In this document: positions 12,138 to 23,870 of the stretch, in pieces
Layout of the letters: each line of letters starts with the position of its first letter
Position numbering within the stretch: position 1 is the stretch's first letter
NCBI RefSeq assembly: GCF_016584105.1
Contig: NZ_NRSM01000018.1
Coordinates: 1 to 64,000 of the forward strand
Source: Ectothiorhodospira shaposhnikovii
GTDB taxonomy: Bacteria; Pseudomonadota; Gammaproteobacteria; Ectothiorhodospirales; Ectothiorhodospiraceae
DNA: 64,000 nt
Reading direction: 5' to 3'
The notes under the pieces: generated by a model
Database searches by the model: none
What the model was told of the DNA's origin: nothing
What the model saw: only the letters and a program-made list of their open reading frames with translations
Program-made: the position numbers and the translations under genes

Positions 12138-13931
12138 ATGAAAGAGCGAACCGAGATGCTGGTCGAACCCTTCACGTTGAAAATCGCGGGTAATGTGTTC
12201 CCATTACAACCGAAAAAGATCAAGCGCTGGCTCCAGGCACTTCCCCTGGGCAACATGGGGGAAACCACCCGACAGCTGTTAGAGGCGATCAAGACCCTGA
12301 ACGGTCGGGTCATGCCGCCCGCGGATCGTTTTGAAGTGATGGAACTGATGCATCCCTCCCTGCATCTGGTGCTGGATCATCTGGAACGCCATTTCATCAA
12401 CCGCTCCCTTCCCCTGCCTCCGAGAAGCCTTCAGATCGCCCATGTCGCGGAGGAATTGCAGGCGGAATCCAGCGCGGCATACCTGCGGGTCATCAGGGAT
12501 GCCCGTGGTCTGAAACGGCATGGTCTCTCCTCCCGCCATCTGGCAAATGCCATTTATCAGGGCATGCGGTCCCTGAGCGCCCAACAGCTGCACGCCGCAC
12601 GACTGTATCTGCCTGTCCCCATAGGGACTTGGCAAGCCATGCACGAACTGCTGGTGGAAGCCGAGCGCCACAATCTCCTGCATCATCCCGTCACCGATGA
12701 CCAGCTCAAGGTAAACACGCCCGAGCGGGCCTACCTGCAGGCAGCCCTGCTGGCGCTGGCCGCCCCCCTGACGCTTCGTCAGGGAGAGTCGGACCTGCTG
12801 TACCACCATTTTGAAACCCAGTCCGCACTGTGCAACATCAGCCGCGACGCGCTTCCCGACAACGCGGGCATGCTCTACACAATCAACCTCTGCAGGGACG
12901 CCCCCCCCGAATACGTTGCGCAGGATGAACTGGACGATCCCGAACAATCCCGCTTCCTCCAAATCACGCCCCTCATCCGGCAATTGCGGGACATGGTTCG
13001 CACCGGCAATACCCAGCTGCTGAACAGCGACCTAACCCACAGGGTCCTGGTTGCCTTGACGAACACCTCTCGTCGGCGGTTCAGCCGGGCCGGCCAGTCC
13101 GGAGAGATTGATGTCGCCACCGGCCTGAACAGCATCTATCAATGTGTTTCCCAGAAAATGCAGGCACAACTGGGCAACGGAGACCATGCACAGGATGGAT
13201 ATCCATCCCTCTCTCTGCAGGAAATCGATGGTATCCCCAGCGCTACCGAGCAGGGCATGTCGGTTCATTATCTTGCGGATATCCCGAGAGATACGGGCTC
13301 TGAGGCCTGGGACACGGTTGCCAGGGGCAACCTGCTGACCAATGGCAACCACTTCTCCGACAACGGTTTCGATGAATCCCGGCAACCCGGGCTCATTCCA
13401 CAGCCCTGGTCGCTGGTGGATACCAGTGCGGGAGGATTTCGCCTTAGATGGAAAAAACCCCAGGCCGGGCGGGCCCAGGTTGGAGAACTCCTGGGGCTGA
13501 GAGACCACGATGGTACGCGAGTCCGCTGGCAACTGGGGGTGGTGCGGTGGATGATGTTTCACCCTGAAACCGGACTTGAAATCGGTGTTCAGATCCTGGC
13601 GCCCCGCAGCCTGCCCGTGACGATCAAGCGATCCCGACGCCGCATTGCCCACGGAGCTGCCTTGGAAGGCCTGGTATCTCCCACCATCCAGGTCTTGCAA
13701 CAACCGGCCAGCCTGTTCTGCCCTGCCGGCGTTTTCCAGGCGGGGGAAGAGGTGGCCGTCAACCTTGCTGGCAGGGCCCTGCCAGTGATACTCACCCATA
13801 AAATGGCCTTTTCCAGCCGTTTTGAACAGTTCAGTTATGAACCGGCCCCGGATGATCGCAAGGCGGGAACGGCAGGAACGGCAGGAGATGAACGGTCGGC
13901 GACGACGGACATCCCCTGGTCAAGCATTTAG
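12138..13931 (+). CDS. Putative PilZ-like protein upstream of a FimX-like protein
   Basis: A 597-residue protein I cannot name firmly. The first ~380 residues are helical with no recognised domain. From about residue 420 the sequence looks PilZ-like: VDTSAGGFRLRWKK (a D-x-S-x-x-G-type loop), then VGELLGLRD, VRWQLGVVRWMMFHPETGLEIGVQIL. There is no clear upstream RxxxR, so c-di-GMP binding is unproven. It precedes a degenerate REC-PAS-GGDEF-EAL gene by 250 bases, suggesting a shared c-di-GMP or type IV pilus role such as FimW/FimX-type proteins. An alternative ATG at 12156 has a better-placed purine-rich stretch. The tail carries a GTAGTAG repeat. Confidence 0.55.
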   Translation: MKERTEMLVEPFTLKIAGNVFPLQPKKIKRWLQALPLGNMGETTRQLLEAIKTLNGRVMPPADRFEVMELMHPSLHLVLDHLERHFINRSLPLPPRSLQIAHVAEELQAESSAAYLRVIRDARGLKRHGLSSRHLANAIYQGMRSLSAQQLHAARLYLPVPIGTWQAMHELLVEAERHNLLHHPVTDDQLKVNTPERAYLQAALLALAAPLTLRQGESDLLYHHFETQSALCNISRDALPDNAGMLYTINLCRDAPPEYVAQDELDDPEQSRFLQITPLIRQLRDMVRTGNTQLLNSDLTHRVLVALTNTSRRRFSRAGQSGEIDVATGLNSIYQCVSQKMQAQLGNGDHAQDGYPSLSLQEIDGIPSATEQGMSVHYLADIPRDTGSEAWDTVARGNLLTNGNHFSDNGFDESRQPGLIPQPWSLVDTSAGGFRLRWKKPQAGRAQVGELLGLRDHDGTRVRWQLGVVRWMMFHPETGLEIGVQILAPRSLPVTIKRSRRRIAHGAALEGLVSPTIQVLQQPASLFCPAGVFQAGEEVAVNLAGRALPVILTHKMAFSSRFEQFSYEPAPDDRKAGTAGTAGDERSATTDIPWSSI

Positions 13932-13946
13932 GGATGTCTTCAATCT

Positions 13947-14016
13947 GTCATTCCCGCCAGGCGGGAATCCGCTAACGGACTGAAAAATCCATGACTCCCG
14001 CAAAAGCGGGAGTCAT
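13947..14016. repeat. Paired palindromic repeat, family A (copy 2)
   Basis: Two hairpin units lie between genes: GTCATTCCCGCC/GGCGGGAATCC (13947-13970) and ATGACTCCCGC-AAAA-GCGGGAGTCAT (13991-14016). They carry the same GTCAYTCCCGC core as the elements at 9252, 22063 and 60415, but with diverged loops. The second unit could also serve as a transcription terminator for the upstream gene, though no T tract follows. Confidence 0.75.
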
Positions 14017-14111
14017 GGTTCAAGTACTGCTCGTTGCTTGCCCAGACCTCCCCCAAACCCAAGGCGCGCCCCAGAAATGGGGATGGTTGGCCTTATCCAC
14101 CAGCTTGTCTA

Positions 14112-14117
14112 TATAAT
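14112..14117 (+). promoter_or_regulatory. Candidate -10 element for the FimX-like gene
   Basis: A perfect TATAAT lies 67 bases before the ATG at 14184, within an otherwise GC-rich gap. No good -35 hexamer lies at 16-18 bases; TTGGCC is 20 bases upstream. It is plausibly an activator-dependent or weak promoter separating this gene from the PilZ-like gene. Confidence 0.4.
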
Positions 14118-14183
14118 CAGGGCCAGTTATTCACGCCGGTGAGTAACCCGGCTTCGATCCCGTGTTCTCAGGACAGGCACTGA

Positions 14184-16283
14184 ATGGACAACCTACTACG
14201 CCTACTCATCATCGATGACGACCTCAATGATGCCGAGATGGTGGTCAGCACCCTCAAGTCTGCCGGTTTGGCAGTCAGAGCGGAACGGGCCGAAGATGAA
14301 GAGGACCTTCTTGGAAAGCTGAAAAATCACACTCCGGATGTGATCATCTGCGCCCTTGGACATCCCAGCCTGTCTCTCGACAAGGTCATCCAGAGCAGCC
14401 GGCAAATGGGGCGTCATGCCCCGGTGGTAGCCGTCGCCACCAGCCCGGAAACCGACATTGTCGAATGTCTGGAATCCGGCGCCCATGACATGGTTCCCAA
14501 GAACCAGCTGGACCATCTTCGTCTGGTCGTGATACGGGCACTCACATTTCAGCATCAGTGGCGCTCCCTCAAGACGCTCGAATCCGCCCTGAGGGAGTCG
14601 GAACGGCGAAGCAAGATGCTGCTGGAAAGCTCCAGGGACGCCATTGCCTATGTTCACGAAGGCATGCATCTGTACGCCAATCCCGCATATCTTGAACTGT
14701 TCGGTTTCACCGACATGGATGAGATCGAAGGCATCCCCATCATGGACATGGTCGTTCGCGAGGACCAGCCAAGACTGAAGGAGCTGTTGCGCAAGTATGA
14801 TCAGGGCCAGGACATGGAACTGACTGCCGACACGACCTCGCAGCCGCAGTCCATGCAACTGAAAAACCTTTCAGGTGAAAATTTTTCCGCACAGATGGAT
14901 TTCAGTCACGCCATCATTGACGGGGAACCCTGCATCCAGATCATCATCGGTGCCGGCAAGGGCGAGAACACCATCGAGTTGGAAAAGAAACTCAACTACC
15001 TCTCCCAACGAGATCTCATCACCGGCCTGTACAACCGCCAGTATTTCCTCGAACGTGTACAACAGGCCCTGGGGCAGGCAACCCAGGGCAAGTCCAATGC
15101 CACCCTCATCGAGCTTGCCGTTGACCAGTTCAACAACATCCGGGATCTGGTCGGGGTCGCCGGAGCGGATCTGGTGCTCAGCGACCTGGGCAAACTGCTG
15201 GAGGATGCCTGCGGATCTTCCGACATCGTGGCCAGACTCGAAGGACAGGCCTACGGCATTCTCAGCCCACGCTGGGAAATGCAGGAGATCGCCCAGTTCA
15301 CCCAGGACCTGCTCGGCCAGATCTCGCAACACCTGTGCGAGGTGGAAGGCCGTTCCATCAGCTTTACCGCCTCAATCGGTGCCGTGCAGATCGATGAAAA
15401 TGCCCCGGATATCGATGAACTACTTTCCCGGTCACATAAAGCCTGTGAAGAAGCAGCGGCATCCGGGGGCAATCGAACAGTCATCTACCAGCCTCAGGAA
15501 GGCGAGATGACCCAAAAGCAGCTTGATGAAACCTGGTCAGGAAGAATTCTGGACGCGATGCAAAGCAACCGCCTGATCATGTTCTTCCAGCCCATCATCA
15601 GTCTTCATGGTGAAGCCGGTGAACGCTATGAAGTCTCCATGCACATGCTGAATGAATCGGGCGAGGCCATAGACCCCAACGAATTCATGCCCAGCGCCGA
15701 ACGCACAAGCATGGCTCGGGATCTGGATCAGTGGGTCATCAGCCAGGCCCTGGGCACCCTGGCGACACAGCGCAAGGCCGGCAAAGACACCATTTTCTTC
15801 ATCAGGCTCACCCGAAGCACCCTCCTGGACCCGGGCATGGCACCCTGGATAGCGGATCAGTTCAAGGAACACCGGCTGCCGGCGGAATGCGTGGTATTCC
15901 AGATCAAGGTTGGCACGGTTGTCGCCCATCTCAAGCAGACCCGTGACCTGGTCAAGTCGCTCAAGAGCATCCATTGCCAGTTCGTGCTCGATGACTTCGG
16001 CATCGGGCTGAATCCCTTCCAGATCCTGCAACATATCCCGGCCGACTATCTTAAGGTTGATGCATCATATACGGAAAATCTGCTCAAGAACCTTGAAGAT
16101 CAGGACGTGCTGAAGCACCTCACGGATACGGCCCATGCCCAGGGCAAGATGATCATTGCCCAGCAGGTGGAAGACGCAGCCACACTCTCCGTACTCTGGG
16201 GAATGGGCGTCAACTTCATTCAGGGCAACTTCCTGCAACCACCCTCCGGCGCCCTGGAATACGACTTCTCGTCCATGGGCTGA
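14184..16283 (+). CDS. fimX: FimX-like degenerate REC-PAS-GGDEF-EAL protein
   Basis: A 699-residue c-di-GMP effector candidate. Domain order: REC (1-120), PAS (140-260), GGDEF (275-435), EAL (450-695). All the active sites are broken. The REC phosphoacceptor position is Ala57 (DVIICALGHP). The GGDEF site reads RLEGQAYG (351-358), and the EAL motif is EVS at 483-485. FimX of Pseudomonas has the same layout, with an inactive GGDEF and an EAL that only binds c-di-GMP to control type IV pilus assembly. I infer a c-di-GMP receptor rather than an enzyme. FimX identity rests on layout and degeneracy; the symbol is tentative. Confidence 0.75.
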   Translation: MDNLLRLLIIDDDLNDAEMVVSTLKSAGLAVRAERAEDEEDLLGKLKNHTPDVIICALGHPSLSLDKVIQSSRQMGRHAPVVAVATSPETDIVECLESGAHDMVPKNQLDHLRLVVIRALTFQHQWRSLKTLESALRESERRSKMLLESSRDAIAYVHEGMHLYANPAYLELFGFTDMDEIEGIPIMDMVVREDQPRLKELLRKYDQGQDMELTADTTSQPQSMQLKNLSGENFSAQMDFSHAIIDGEPCIQIIIGAGKGENTIELEKKLNYLSQRDLITGLYNRQYFLERVQQALGQATQGKSNATLIELAVDQFNNIRDLVGVAGADLVLSDLGKLLEDACGSSDIVARLEGQAYGILSPRWEMQEIAQFTQDLLGQISQHLCEVEGRSISFTASIGAVQIDENAPDIDELLSRSHKACEEAAASGGNRTVIYQPQEGEMTQKQLDETWSGRILDAMQSNRLIMFFQPIISLHGEAGERYEVSMHMLNESGEAIDPNEFMPSAERTSMARDLDQWVISQALGTLATQRKAGKDTIFFIRLTRSTLLDPGMAPWIADQFKEHRLPAECVVFQIKVGTVVAHLKQTRDLVKSLKSIHCQFVLDDFGIGLNPFQILQHIPADYLKVDASYTENLLKNLEDQDVLKHLTDTAHAQGKMIIAQQVEDAATLSVLWGMGVNFIQGNFLQPPSGALEYDFSSMG

Positions 16284-16324
16284 AAAGTCGGGCATGTAAA
16301 CCGACTCTCCCTCTTCTTCACGGG

Positions 16325-16378
16325 AAAAAAAGATGATGAGGGGCCTTGGCAACAAGCCGTGGCTTAGGCCCCCTCATC
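16325..16378 (-). terminator. Rho-independent terminator after htpX
   Basis: Inverted arms GATGAGGGGCC (16335-16345) and GGCCCCCTCATC (16367-16378) enclose a 21-base loop that can fold further. On the minus strand the hairpin is followed by ATC and seven T residues. This suits termination of htpX transcripts and lies between the convergent fimX-like gene and htpX. Confidence 0.7.
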
Positions 16379-16382
16379 CCCT

Positions 16383-16417
16383 GCCCCTCTCCCCCGAGGG
16401 GAGGAGAAGGGAGGGGC
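16383..16417. repeat. Palindromic repeat, family B (copy 1)
   Basis: GCCCCTCTCCCCCGAGGGG followed by an imperfect GGAGAAGGGAGGGGC forms a GC-rich inverted repeat just past the htpX stop. The flank toward 16370 (CCCCTCATCCCCT) matches the reverse of the CTGGGTGAGGGC flank of the copy at 35421, so the two are the same element in opposite orientation. Confidence 0.7.
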
Positions 16418-16427
16418 ACAGTGGAGG

Positions 16428-17318
16428 TCAGCGACCGCCGGCCTTGAGGGCCATGATGCGCTCTTCCAGCGGGGGGTGGGTCATGAACAGCTTCTTGATC
16501 CCCTGCCCCATGCCGCCACGGATGCCGAAAGCCTGCATCTGGTCGGGCATCTGGCTGGGCTGCCCCTGGGCGGCACGCAGACGCTCCAGAGCGGCGATCA
16601 TCTTCTCGCGGCTGGCCAGTTTGGCGCCCCCTTCGTCGGCACGGAATTCCCGCTGACGGGAGAACCACATGACGATGATGGAGGCCAGGATGGCCAGGAT
16701 GATTTCCGCCACGATGGTGGTCACCCAGAAGGCCGGGCCGTGGCCTTCCTCGTTCTTGAACACCACCCGGTCCACAAGGTGACCGATGACGCGGGCCAGG
16801 AAGATCACAAAGGTGTTGATCACCCCCTGAATCAGGGCCAGGGTAACCATGTCGCCGTTGGCTACGTGAGCCACTTCGTGCCCCAGAACAGCCTCCACTT
16901 CATCCCGGTTCATGTTGTGCATGAGGCCGGTGCTCACGGCCACCAGGGCATTGTTCCTGCTCATGCCGGTGGCGAAGGCGTTGGGGTCCGGTGAATCGAA
17001 GATGCCCACTTCCGGCATGCCGATACCGGCCTGCTGGGCCTGACGGCGCACGGTCTCCACCAGCCACTGCTCCGTCTCGGTGCGAGGCTGCTCGATGACC
17101 TGCACGTTCATGGTCTTCTTGGCCATCCACTTGGAAATGGCCAGGGAGATGAAGGAACCCCCGAAGCCGAAGACGGCGGCAAAGACCAGCAGATTGCTCA
17201 GGTTCAGGTTGGTCCCTGATTCATCCAGGATGCGCTCCACTCCCAGAATCCGCAGGGTGATGCTTAACACCACGATGATGGCCAGGTTAGTGGCCAGGAA
17301 CAGGGCGATGCGCTTCAT
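16428..17318 (-). CDS. htpX: HtpX, membrane zinc metalloprotease
   Basis: Inner-membrane M48 protease that degrades misfolded membrane proteins together with FtsH. The 296-residue protein has two N-terminal transmembrane helices (about 5-25 and 42-62). The zinc site is His147-Glu148-x2-His151 in [12 protein letters not shown], with a third ligand probably in [13 protein letters not shown]. Two further hydrophobic segments lie at about 160-215. It is a single gene with its own terminator and family B repeat downstream. Confidence 0.96.
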   Translation of the reverse strand: MKRIALFLATNLAIIVVLSITLRILGVERILDESGTNLNLSNLLVFAAVFGFGGSFISLAISKWMAKKTMNVQVIEQPRTETEQWLVETVRRQAQQAGIGMPEVGIFDSPDPNAFATGMSRNNALVAVSTGLMHNMNRDEVEAVLGHEVAHVANGDMVTLALIQGVINTFVIFLARVIGHLVDRVVFKNEEGHGPAFWVTTIVAEIILAILASIIVMWFSRQREFRADEGGAKLASREKMIAALERLRAAQGQPSQMPDQMQAFGIRGGMGQGIKKLFMTHPPLEERIMALKAGGR

Positions 17319-17452
17319 GCTGTCTCCATGATCTGAAGTTGGGGTTTGTCAATGACAGGGTCCGGCGTATTAGATGGGGTTTGGCATGAAAAATTCAAGC
17401 ACAAAGCTTCAGTCCGGCACATGCAGGGCATTACCCGGCTTTCGCTGGGCCG

Positions 17453-19705
17453 CTAAGGGATCACGGCATTGAGGGCATCCACCTTCTGGAATCCCCGGGG
17501 CAGCTTTTTGCCACGGCGCCCCCGCTCGCCCAGGTATTCCTCCAGCTCGGCGCCCTTCACCGCCTTGAACTTCTTGCCGGCCACCACATTGAGTACCTCG
17601 CCCTCCGCCACCAGGGCCGGTTCCACCATCCATTCCTCCCTCGCCTTGAGGCGGGCCGTGGGGATGTTGATGATCTTGTTGCCCTTGCCCCGGGCCATGC
17701 GGGGCAGGTCCGACAAGGGCGTGACCAGCAGGTAGCCGTCACTGGTGGCCGCCGCCAGACGCTGACGTTCCGGATCCCGAACCCGCACCGGCGGCAGCAC
17801 GTTGGCCCCCTCCGGCACGGTCAGCACCACCTTGCCCGCCCGGTTGCGGGAGAGCATGTCTTCCAGTGTGCAGATAAAGCCGTAGCCATGATCGGTGGCC
17901 AGCAGGTAGAGATCTTCCGGCGCCCCCATCATCACCCCGACGAAGCGGGAACCATCCGGTGGCGACAGACGTCCGGACAGGGGCTCCCCCTGCCCCCGCG
18001 CCGACGGCAGGGTATGGGCGGCCAGGGCATAGGTGCGACCGGTGGAATCGATGAATACCGCCGGCTGGTTGCTGCGCCCCAGGGCGGCGGTCAGAAAGCC
18101 GTCACCAGCCTTGTAACTGAGTCCGGCGGCATCCACTTCATGTCCCTTGGCGGCGCGTACCCAGCCCATGCGGGAGAGCACCACGGTCAGGGGCTCCGAG
18201 GGGATCAGGGCCGACTCGTCCAGGGCCTGGGCAGCGGCCCGCTCGACGATGGGAGAGCGACGATCGTCACCGAACTTCTCCGCGTCGGCGGCGATCTCGT
18301 CACGCACCAGGTTTCTGAGCAGTTCGCTGGAACCCAGGATGGCCTGTAGCTGGTCACGCTCCCGGGACAACTCGTCCTGCTCTCCCCGGATCTTCATTTC
18401 TTCCAGCCTGGCCAGATGACGCAGCTTGAGTTCCAGGATGGCTTCGGCCTGGGCATCGGTGAGCCCGAAACGCTCCATCAGTACCGGCTTGGGCTCATCG
18501 TGCTCGCGGATGATGCGGATCACCTCGTCGATGTTCAGGTAGGCGATCAGCAAACCCGCGAGGATGTGCAGCCGTTTCTCCACCTTGTCCAGGCGCCATT
18601 GCAGGCGACGGCGCACGGTCTCGATGCGGAAGGACAACCACTCGCTCAGGAGCTGGACCAGGTTCTTCACCTGGGGTCGCCCATCCAGACCGATGACGTT
18701 CAGATTCACCCGGTAGCTGCGCTCCAGGTCCGTGGTGGCGAACAGGTGGGCCATGAGACCCGGGATGTCCACCCGGTTGGAACGGGGCGTGATCACCAGC
18801 CGGGTGGGGTGCTCATGGTCCGACTCATCCCGCAGGTCCTCCACCATGGGCAGCTTCTTGGCGTTCATCTGGGCGGCGATCTGTTCCAGCACCTTGGCCC
18901 CGGAGACCTGGTGAGGCAGGGCCGTGATGATGATGTCGCCGTTTTCCCGCTCATAGCGGGCACGCATGCGCAGACTGCCGTTGCCGGTGCGGTACAGGGC
19001 CACCAGTTCCCGACGGGGGGTGATGATCTCCGCCTCGGTGGGAAAGTCCGGCCCCTGGACATGGCGGCACAGGTCCTCCAGCGAGGCCTCGGGATGGGCC
19101 AGCAGGTGGATGCAGGCGGCGGCCACTTCCCTGAGATTATGGGGCGGGATGTCCGTGGCCATGCCGACGGCGATGCCGGTGCCGCCGTTGAGCAGCACGT
19201 TGGGCAGGCGGGCCGGCAGGACCCGGGGCTCTTCCAGGGTGCCGTCGAAGTTGGGCACCCAGTCGGCGGTCCCCTGCCCCAGTTCCGACAGCAGCAACTG
19301 GGCATAGGGGGAAAGCCGGGCCTCGGTGTAGCGCATGGCGGCAAAGGACTTGGGATCGTCCGGCGAGCCCCAGTTACCCTGGCCGTCCACGAAGGGATAG
19401 CGTGAGGAGAAGGGCTGGGCCAGCAGCACCATGGCCTCATAGCAGGCGGAATCACCATGGGGATGGAACTTGCCCAGCACGTCCCCCACGGTACGGGCGG
19501 ACTTCTTGTGCTTGGAAACGGCAGACAGGCCCAGCTCGCTCATGGCGTAGATGATGCGCCGCTGCACGGGCTTGAGCCCGTCCCCCACATGGGGCAGGGC
19601 CCGGTCCAGGATGACGTACATGGAGTAGTCCAGGTACGCCTTCTCCGTAAAGGTCTTGAGCGGCAGGCGCTCGACGCCTTCCAGGTTCAGATCGTAATTG
19701 CTCAT
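17453..19705 (-). CDS. parC: Topoisomerase IV subunit A
   Basis: DNA-cleaving subunit of the decatenating type IIA topoisomerase. Length is 750 residues, as expected. The active tyrosine is Tyr126 in [10 protein letters not shown]; the quinolone-determining region reads [12 protein letters not shown] (Ser86 present). The breakage-reunion domain is followed by a coiled-coil gate ([14 protein letters not shown]) and a C-terminal beta-pinwheel. It runs with parE on the minus strand, with a 77-residue membrane protein gene between them. Confidence 0.97.
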   Translation of the reverse strand: MSNYDLNLEGVERLPLKTFTEKAYLDYSMYVILDRALPHVGDGLKPVQRRIIYAMSELGLSAVSKHKKSARTVGDVLGKFHPHGDSACYEAMVLLAQPFSSRYPFVDGQGNWGSPDDPKSFAAMRYTEARLSPYAQLLLSELGQGTADWVPNFDGTLEEPRVLPARLPNVLLNGGTGIAVGMATDIPPHNLREVAAACIHLLAHPEASLEDLCRHVQGPDFPTEAEIITPRRELVALYRTGNGSLRMRARYERENGDIIITALPHQVSGAKVLEQIAAQMNAKKLPMVEDLRDESDHEHPTRLVITPRSNRVDIPGLMAHLFATTDLERSYRVNLNVIGLDGRPQVKNLVQLLSEWLSFRIETVRRRLQWRLDKVEKRLHILAGLLIAYLNIDEVIRIIREHDEPKPVLMERFGLTDAQAEAILELKLRHLARLEEMKIRGEQDELSRERDQLQAILGSSELLRNLVRDEIAADAEKFGDDRRSPIVERAAAQALDESALIPSEPLTVVLSRMGWVRAAKGHEVDAAGLSYKAGDGFLTAALGRSNQPAVFIDSTGRTYALAAHTLPSARGQGEPLSGRLSPPDGSRFVGVMMGAPEDLYLLATDHGYGFICTLEDMLSRNRAGKVVLTVPEGANVLPPVRVRDPERQRLAAATSDGYLLVTPLSDLPRMARGKGNKIINIPTARLKAREEWMVEPALVAEGEVLNVVAGKKFKAVKGAELEEYLGERGRRGKKLPRGFQKVDALNAVIP

Positions 19706-19742
19706 GAATGTCCGTCGATTGCGGGCAAGGAATGGGGAAGCT

Positions 19743-19976
19743 TCAGTCCTCTTCGGACTTCATGTCCCGCAGGTACAGCCAGCCCATGGGGATCATCAGC
19801 AGATAGCCGCCCACGGTGAGTATCCAGGCGTAGCCCGGGAAGCGCCAGGCCGGGGGATACATCCCCCCCATACCGGCGGTGGCCAGTTCCATGATGCCCA
19901 CCATGGCCATGATGATGCCCGCGAAACTGAGCAGGATCAGCGCCAGGCGCTTTCCGAATCCGATGGGTGTTGCCAT
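19743..19976 (-). CDS. Small two-helix membrane protein between parE and parC
   Basis: A 77-residue protein of unknown function. The ATG at 19976 ([20 protein letters not shown]) was chosen over a longer frame because an AGGAGCTTGAA-like ribosome site precedes it. Two hydrophobic segments lie at about residues 9-32 and 47-66, separated by a Gly/Met/Pro-rich loop ([17 protein letters not shown]). The tail is acidic (MKSEED). It is 54 bases from parE and 37 from parC, so it is probably co-transcribed. No family recognised. Confidence 0.7.
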   Translation of the reverse strand: MATPIGFGKRLALILLSFAGIIMAMVGIMELATAGMGGMYPPAWRFPGYAWILTVGGYLLMIPMGWLYLRDMKSEED

Positions 19977-20030
19977 TTCAAGCTCCTGTTTCCGTGTGAG
20001 TCCCGCACTGGGTGCGGCACTCTGAATCAC

Positions 20031-21977
<1,947 letters not shown>

Positions 21978-22062
21978 TTACAAGCGCGTGGCGGGAAGGC
22001 CCCTTGAAACAGAACGGCGGGTGCCCCAACAATGGGAAGGAAGCAGTGACCAATGCCTCTGC

Positions 22063-22134
22063 CGTCACTCCCGCGAAAGCGGGAGCCCGGAGCGTTCAGT
22101 CCTTGACTGGATTCCCGCTTGTGCGGGAATGACG
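22063..22134. repeat. Paired palindromic repeat, family A (copy 3)
   Basis: A 72-base paired element, the same length as the copy at 9252. Arm 1 is CGTCACTCCCGCGAAAGCGG; arm 2 ends GTGCGGGAATGACG. It lies between the divergent parE and cnoX genes, so it is not a terminator for either. Confidence 0.85.
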
Positions 22135-22216
22135 TGACAGCCGATGGGCCTGTCAGCCTGGAACCCTCATCACAATGGGTCACCCACCCTACCTACAACC
22201 ACAGGATCTTCTACCC

Positions 22217-23080
22217 ATGAGCCTCTCCCCCTTCGTCGTCGATGTCACGGAAGCCAACTTCCAGCAAGTGGTGATCGAAGGTTCCCGCAAGCATCTGGTG
22301 CTGGTGGACTTCTGGGCCGACTGGTGCCAGCCCTGCAAGATGCTGCTGCCCCTGCTTTCGGCCCTGGCAGAGGAGCATGGCGGCACATTCGTACTGGCCA
22401 AGGTGAACAGCGACCGGGAACAGGGACTGGCCATGGAACACGGCGTGCGCAGCATCCCCACGGTGATCTTCTACCAGAACGGCAAGCCGGTGGATCAGTT
22501 CATGGGCATGCAGCCCGAATCCGCCATTCGCGCACAGTTGAAAAAATACCTGCCCGGCCCCGAGGCGCGGTTACAGGCAGAGGCCCGGACAGCCCTGGAG
22601 GCGGGTGATGCACCCCGGGCGGTGACACTGCTGGAGGAAGCATTGCAAAACCACCCTGACCGCCAGGCCCTCAAGATCGATCTGGCCGATGCCCTGATGC
22701 GGGCCGGGCGGGTGGATGAGGCGGAAACCGCCATCAAGACCCTGCCCATGGATCTCTATGAGCAGGAGGCGGTGCGCCAGATGGAAGCCCGGCTCCATTT
22801 TGCCCGGACGGCCGGGCAGCCGGAGAGCCTGTCGGGCCTGGAAAAAAGACTGGAAACCGAGCCCGACGATCCGGAAGCCCTGCACCGGCTTGGCTGCGCG
22901 CTGATCCTCAAGGGGGAACATCAGGCCGGGCTGGAGAAGTTGCTCCATCTCATGCGCAAGCACCGCAAGTATGGCGATGATGCCGGCCACAAGGCCCTGC
23001 TGGCGGCTTTCGAACTGCTGGGGGCCAGACACCCCCTGGTGAATGAGTACCGGCGCAGGATGATGGCACTGATGTACTGA
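22217..23080 (+). CDS. cnoX: CnoX (YbbN), thioredoxin-TPR chaperedoxin
   Basis: Redox holdase that protects GroEL/DnaK clients from oxidation. The ATG at 22217 gives 287 residues. An N-terminal thioredoxin domain (1-110) has WCQPC with Cys37 and Cys40 and the cis-Pro loop SIPTVIF. A TPR-rich C-terminal half (115-287) includes ALEAGDAPRAVTLLEEAL and DDPEALHRLGCALILKGEHQAGLEKLL. E. coli CnoX lost the first cysteine (SQHC), whereas this one keeps a full CxxC as in Caulobacter CnoX, so it may also be a disulfide reductase. Confidence 0.9.
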   Translation: MSLSPFVVDVTEANFQQVVIEGSRKHLVLVDFWADWCQPCKMLLPLLSALAEEHGGTFVLAKVNSDREQGLAMEHGVRSIPTVIFYQNGKPVDQFMGMQPESAIRAQLKKYLPGPEARLQAEARTALEAGDAPRAVTLLEEALQNHPDRQALKIDLADALMRAGRVDEAETAIKTLPMDLYEQEAVRQMEARLHFARTAGQPESLSGLEKRLETEPDDPEALHRLGCALILKGEHQAGLEKLLHLMRKHRKYGDDAGHKALLAAFELLGARHPLVNEYRRRMMALMY

Positions 23081-23091
23081 TCCCGGCAAAA

Positions 23092-23115
23092 CCCCTCTCC
23101 CCGTGGGGAGAGGGG
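23092..23115. repeat. Palindromic repeat, family B (copy 2)
   Basis: A near-perfect 24-base palindrome, CCCCTCTCCCC-GT-GGGGAGAGGGG, lies between the convergent cnoX and dsbC stops. It would form a strong hairpin in either transcript and may act as a two-way terminator or RNA stabiliser, but no T tract follows on either side. Confidence 0.75.
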
Positions 23116-23132
23116 CGGAAGTACAGGGGGGA

Positions 23133-23870
23133 TCACTGCCCTGCGGATTTCACATGCCGGATCATCTCCATGATGTCACCGGCCGGGCGATAGCCGGGGA
23201 TCAGATCGCCACTTTCCAGCAGGATGGCAGGGGTGCCGTTGACGCCCATCATCTGCCCCATGATCACATGCTCCATGACCGGCGTTTCACAGGTCTTTTC
23301 TTCCACATTCTTGCCGTCCTTGACCTGATCCATGGCCTTGGCCCGGTCATCGGCACACCAGATACCCACCATCTTGCGGAAGGTGGGGCTGCCCTCGCCG
23401 GAACGGGGGAACATGGCATAACGTACCTTGACACCCTGCTCGGTCAGTGCCGGCACTTCTTCATGCAGGCGGCGGCAATAGGGACAGTCCACATCGGTGA
23501 ACACGGTGATGACGTGTTCGGTTCGACCCTTGGGGGCATAGACCACCATGCCGGATTCATCCATTTCGGTCAGCATCTCCCGGCGTCCCAGGGAACGGGA
23601 GGCCGCCGTCAGGCTGCGGCGGGTATCCAGCTCCACCAGTTCACCATCCAGAACATACTGGCCATCCGCGCTGATATAGAACAACTGGGCCCCGTATCTC
23701 ACCTCATAGAGTCCCTTCACCGGCGTTTCCTGAATACTGCTGGGTTCGGCATTGGGCACCAGCAGGGAGACCCGCTCCTTGAGCTGACTCAGGGTCTGTG
23801 TGTCGGCGCCGGCCATGGCAGGAATCGCCAACAGGGCGACAAGGACAAGGGGAAAACCGTATCTGTGCAT
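23133..23870 (-). CDS. dsbC: DsbC, periplasmic disulfide isomerase
   Basis: Corrects wrong disulfides in the periplasm and is kept reduced by DsbD. The 245-residue protein has a signal peptide (MHRYGFPLVLVALLAIPAMAG). A dimerisation domain spans about 22-85 and a thioredoxin domain about 105-240. The active site is Cys129-Pro-Tyr-Cys132, with the cis-Pro loop NGTPAIL. Further cysteines (Cys174-like in IWCADD and KTCETP) correspond to the structural disulfide. It lies downstream of xerD, as in E. coli. Confidence 0.95.
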   Translation of the reverse strand: MHRYGFPLVLVALLAIPAMAGADTQTLSQLKERVSLLVPNAEPSSIQETPVKGLYEVRYGAQLFYISADGQYVLDGELVELDTRRSLTAASRSLGRREMLTEMDESGMVVYAPKGRTEHVITVFTDVDCPYCRRLHEEVPALTEQGVKVRYAMFPRSGEGSPTFRKMVGIWCADDRAKAMDQVKDGKNVEEKTCETPVMEHVIMGQMMGVNGTPAILLESGDLIPGYRPAGDIMEMIRHVKSAGQ

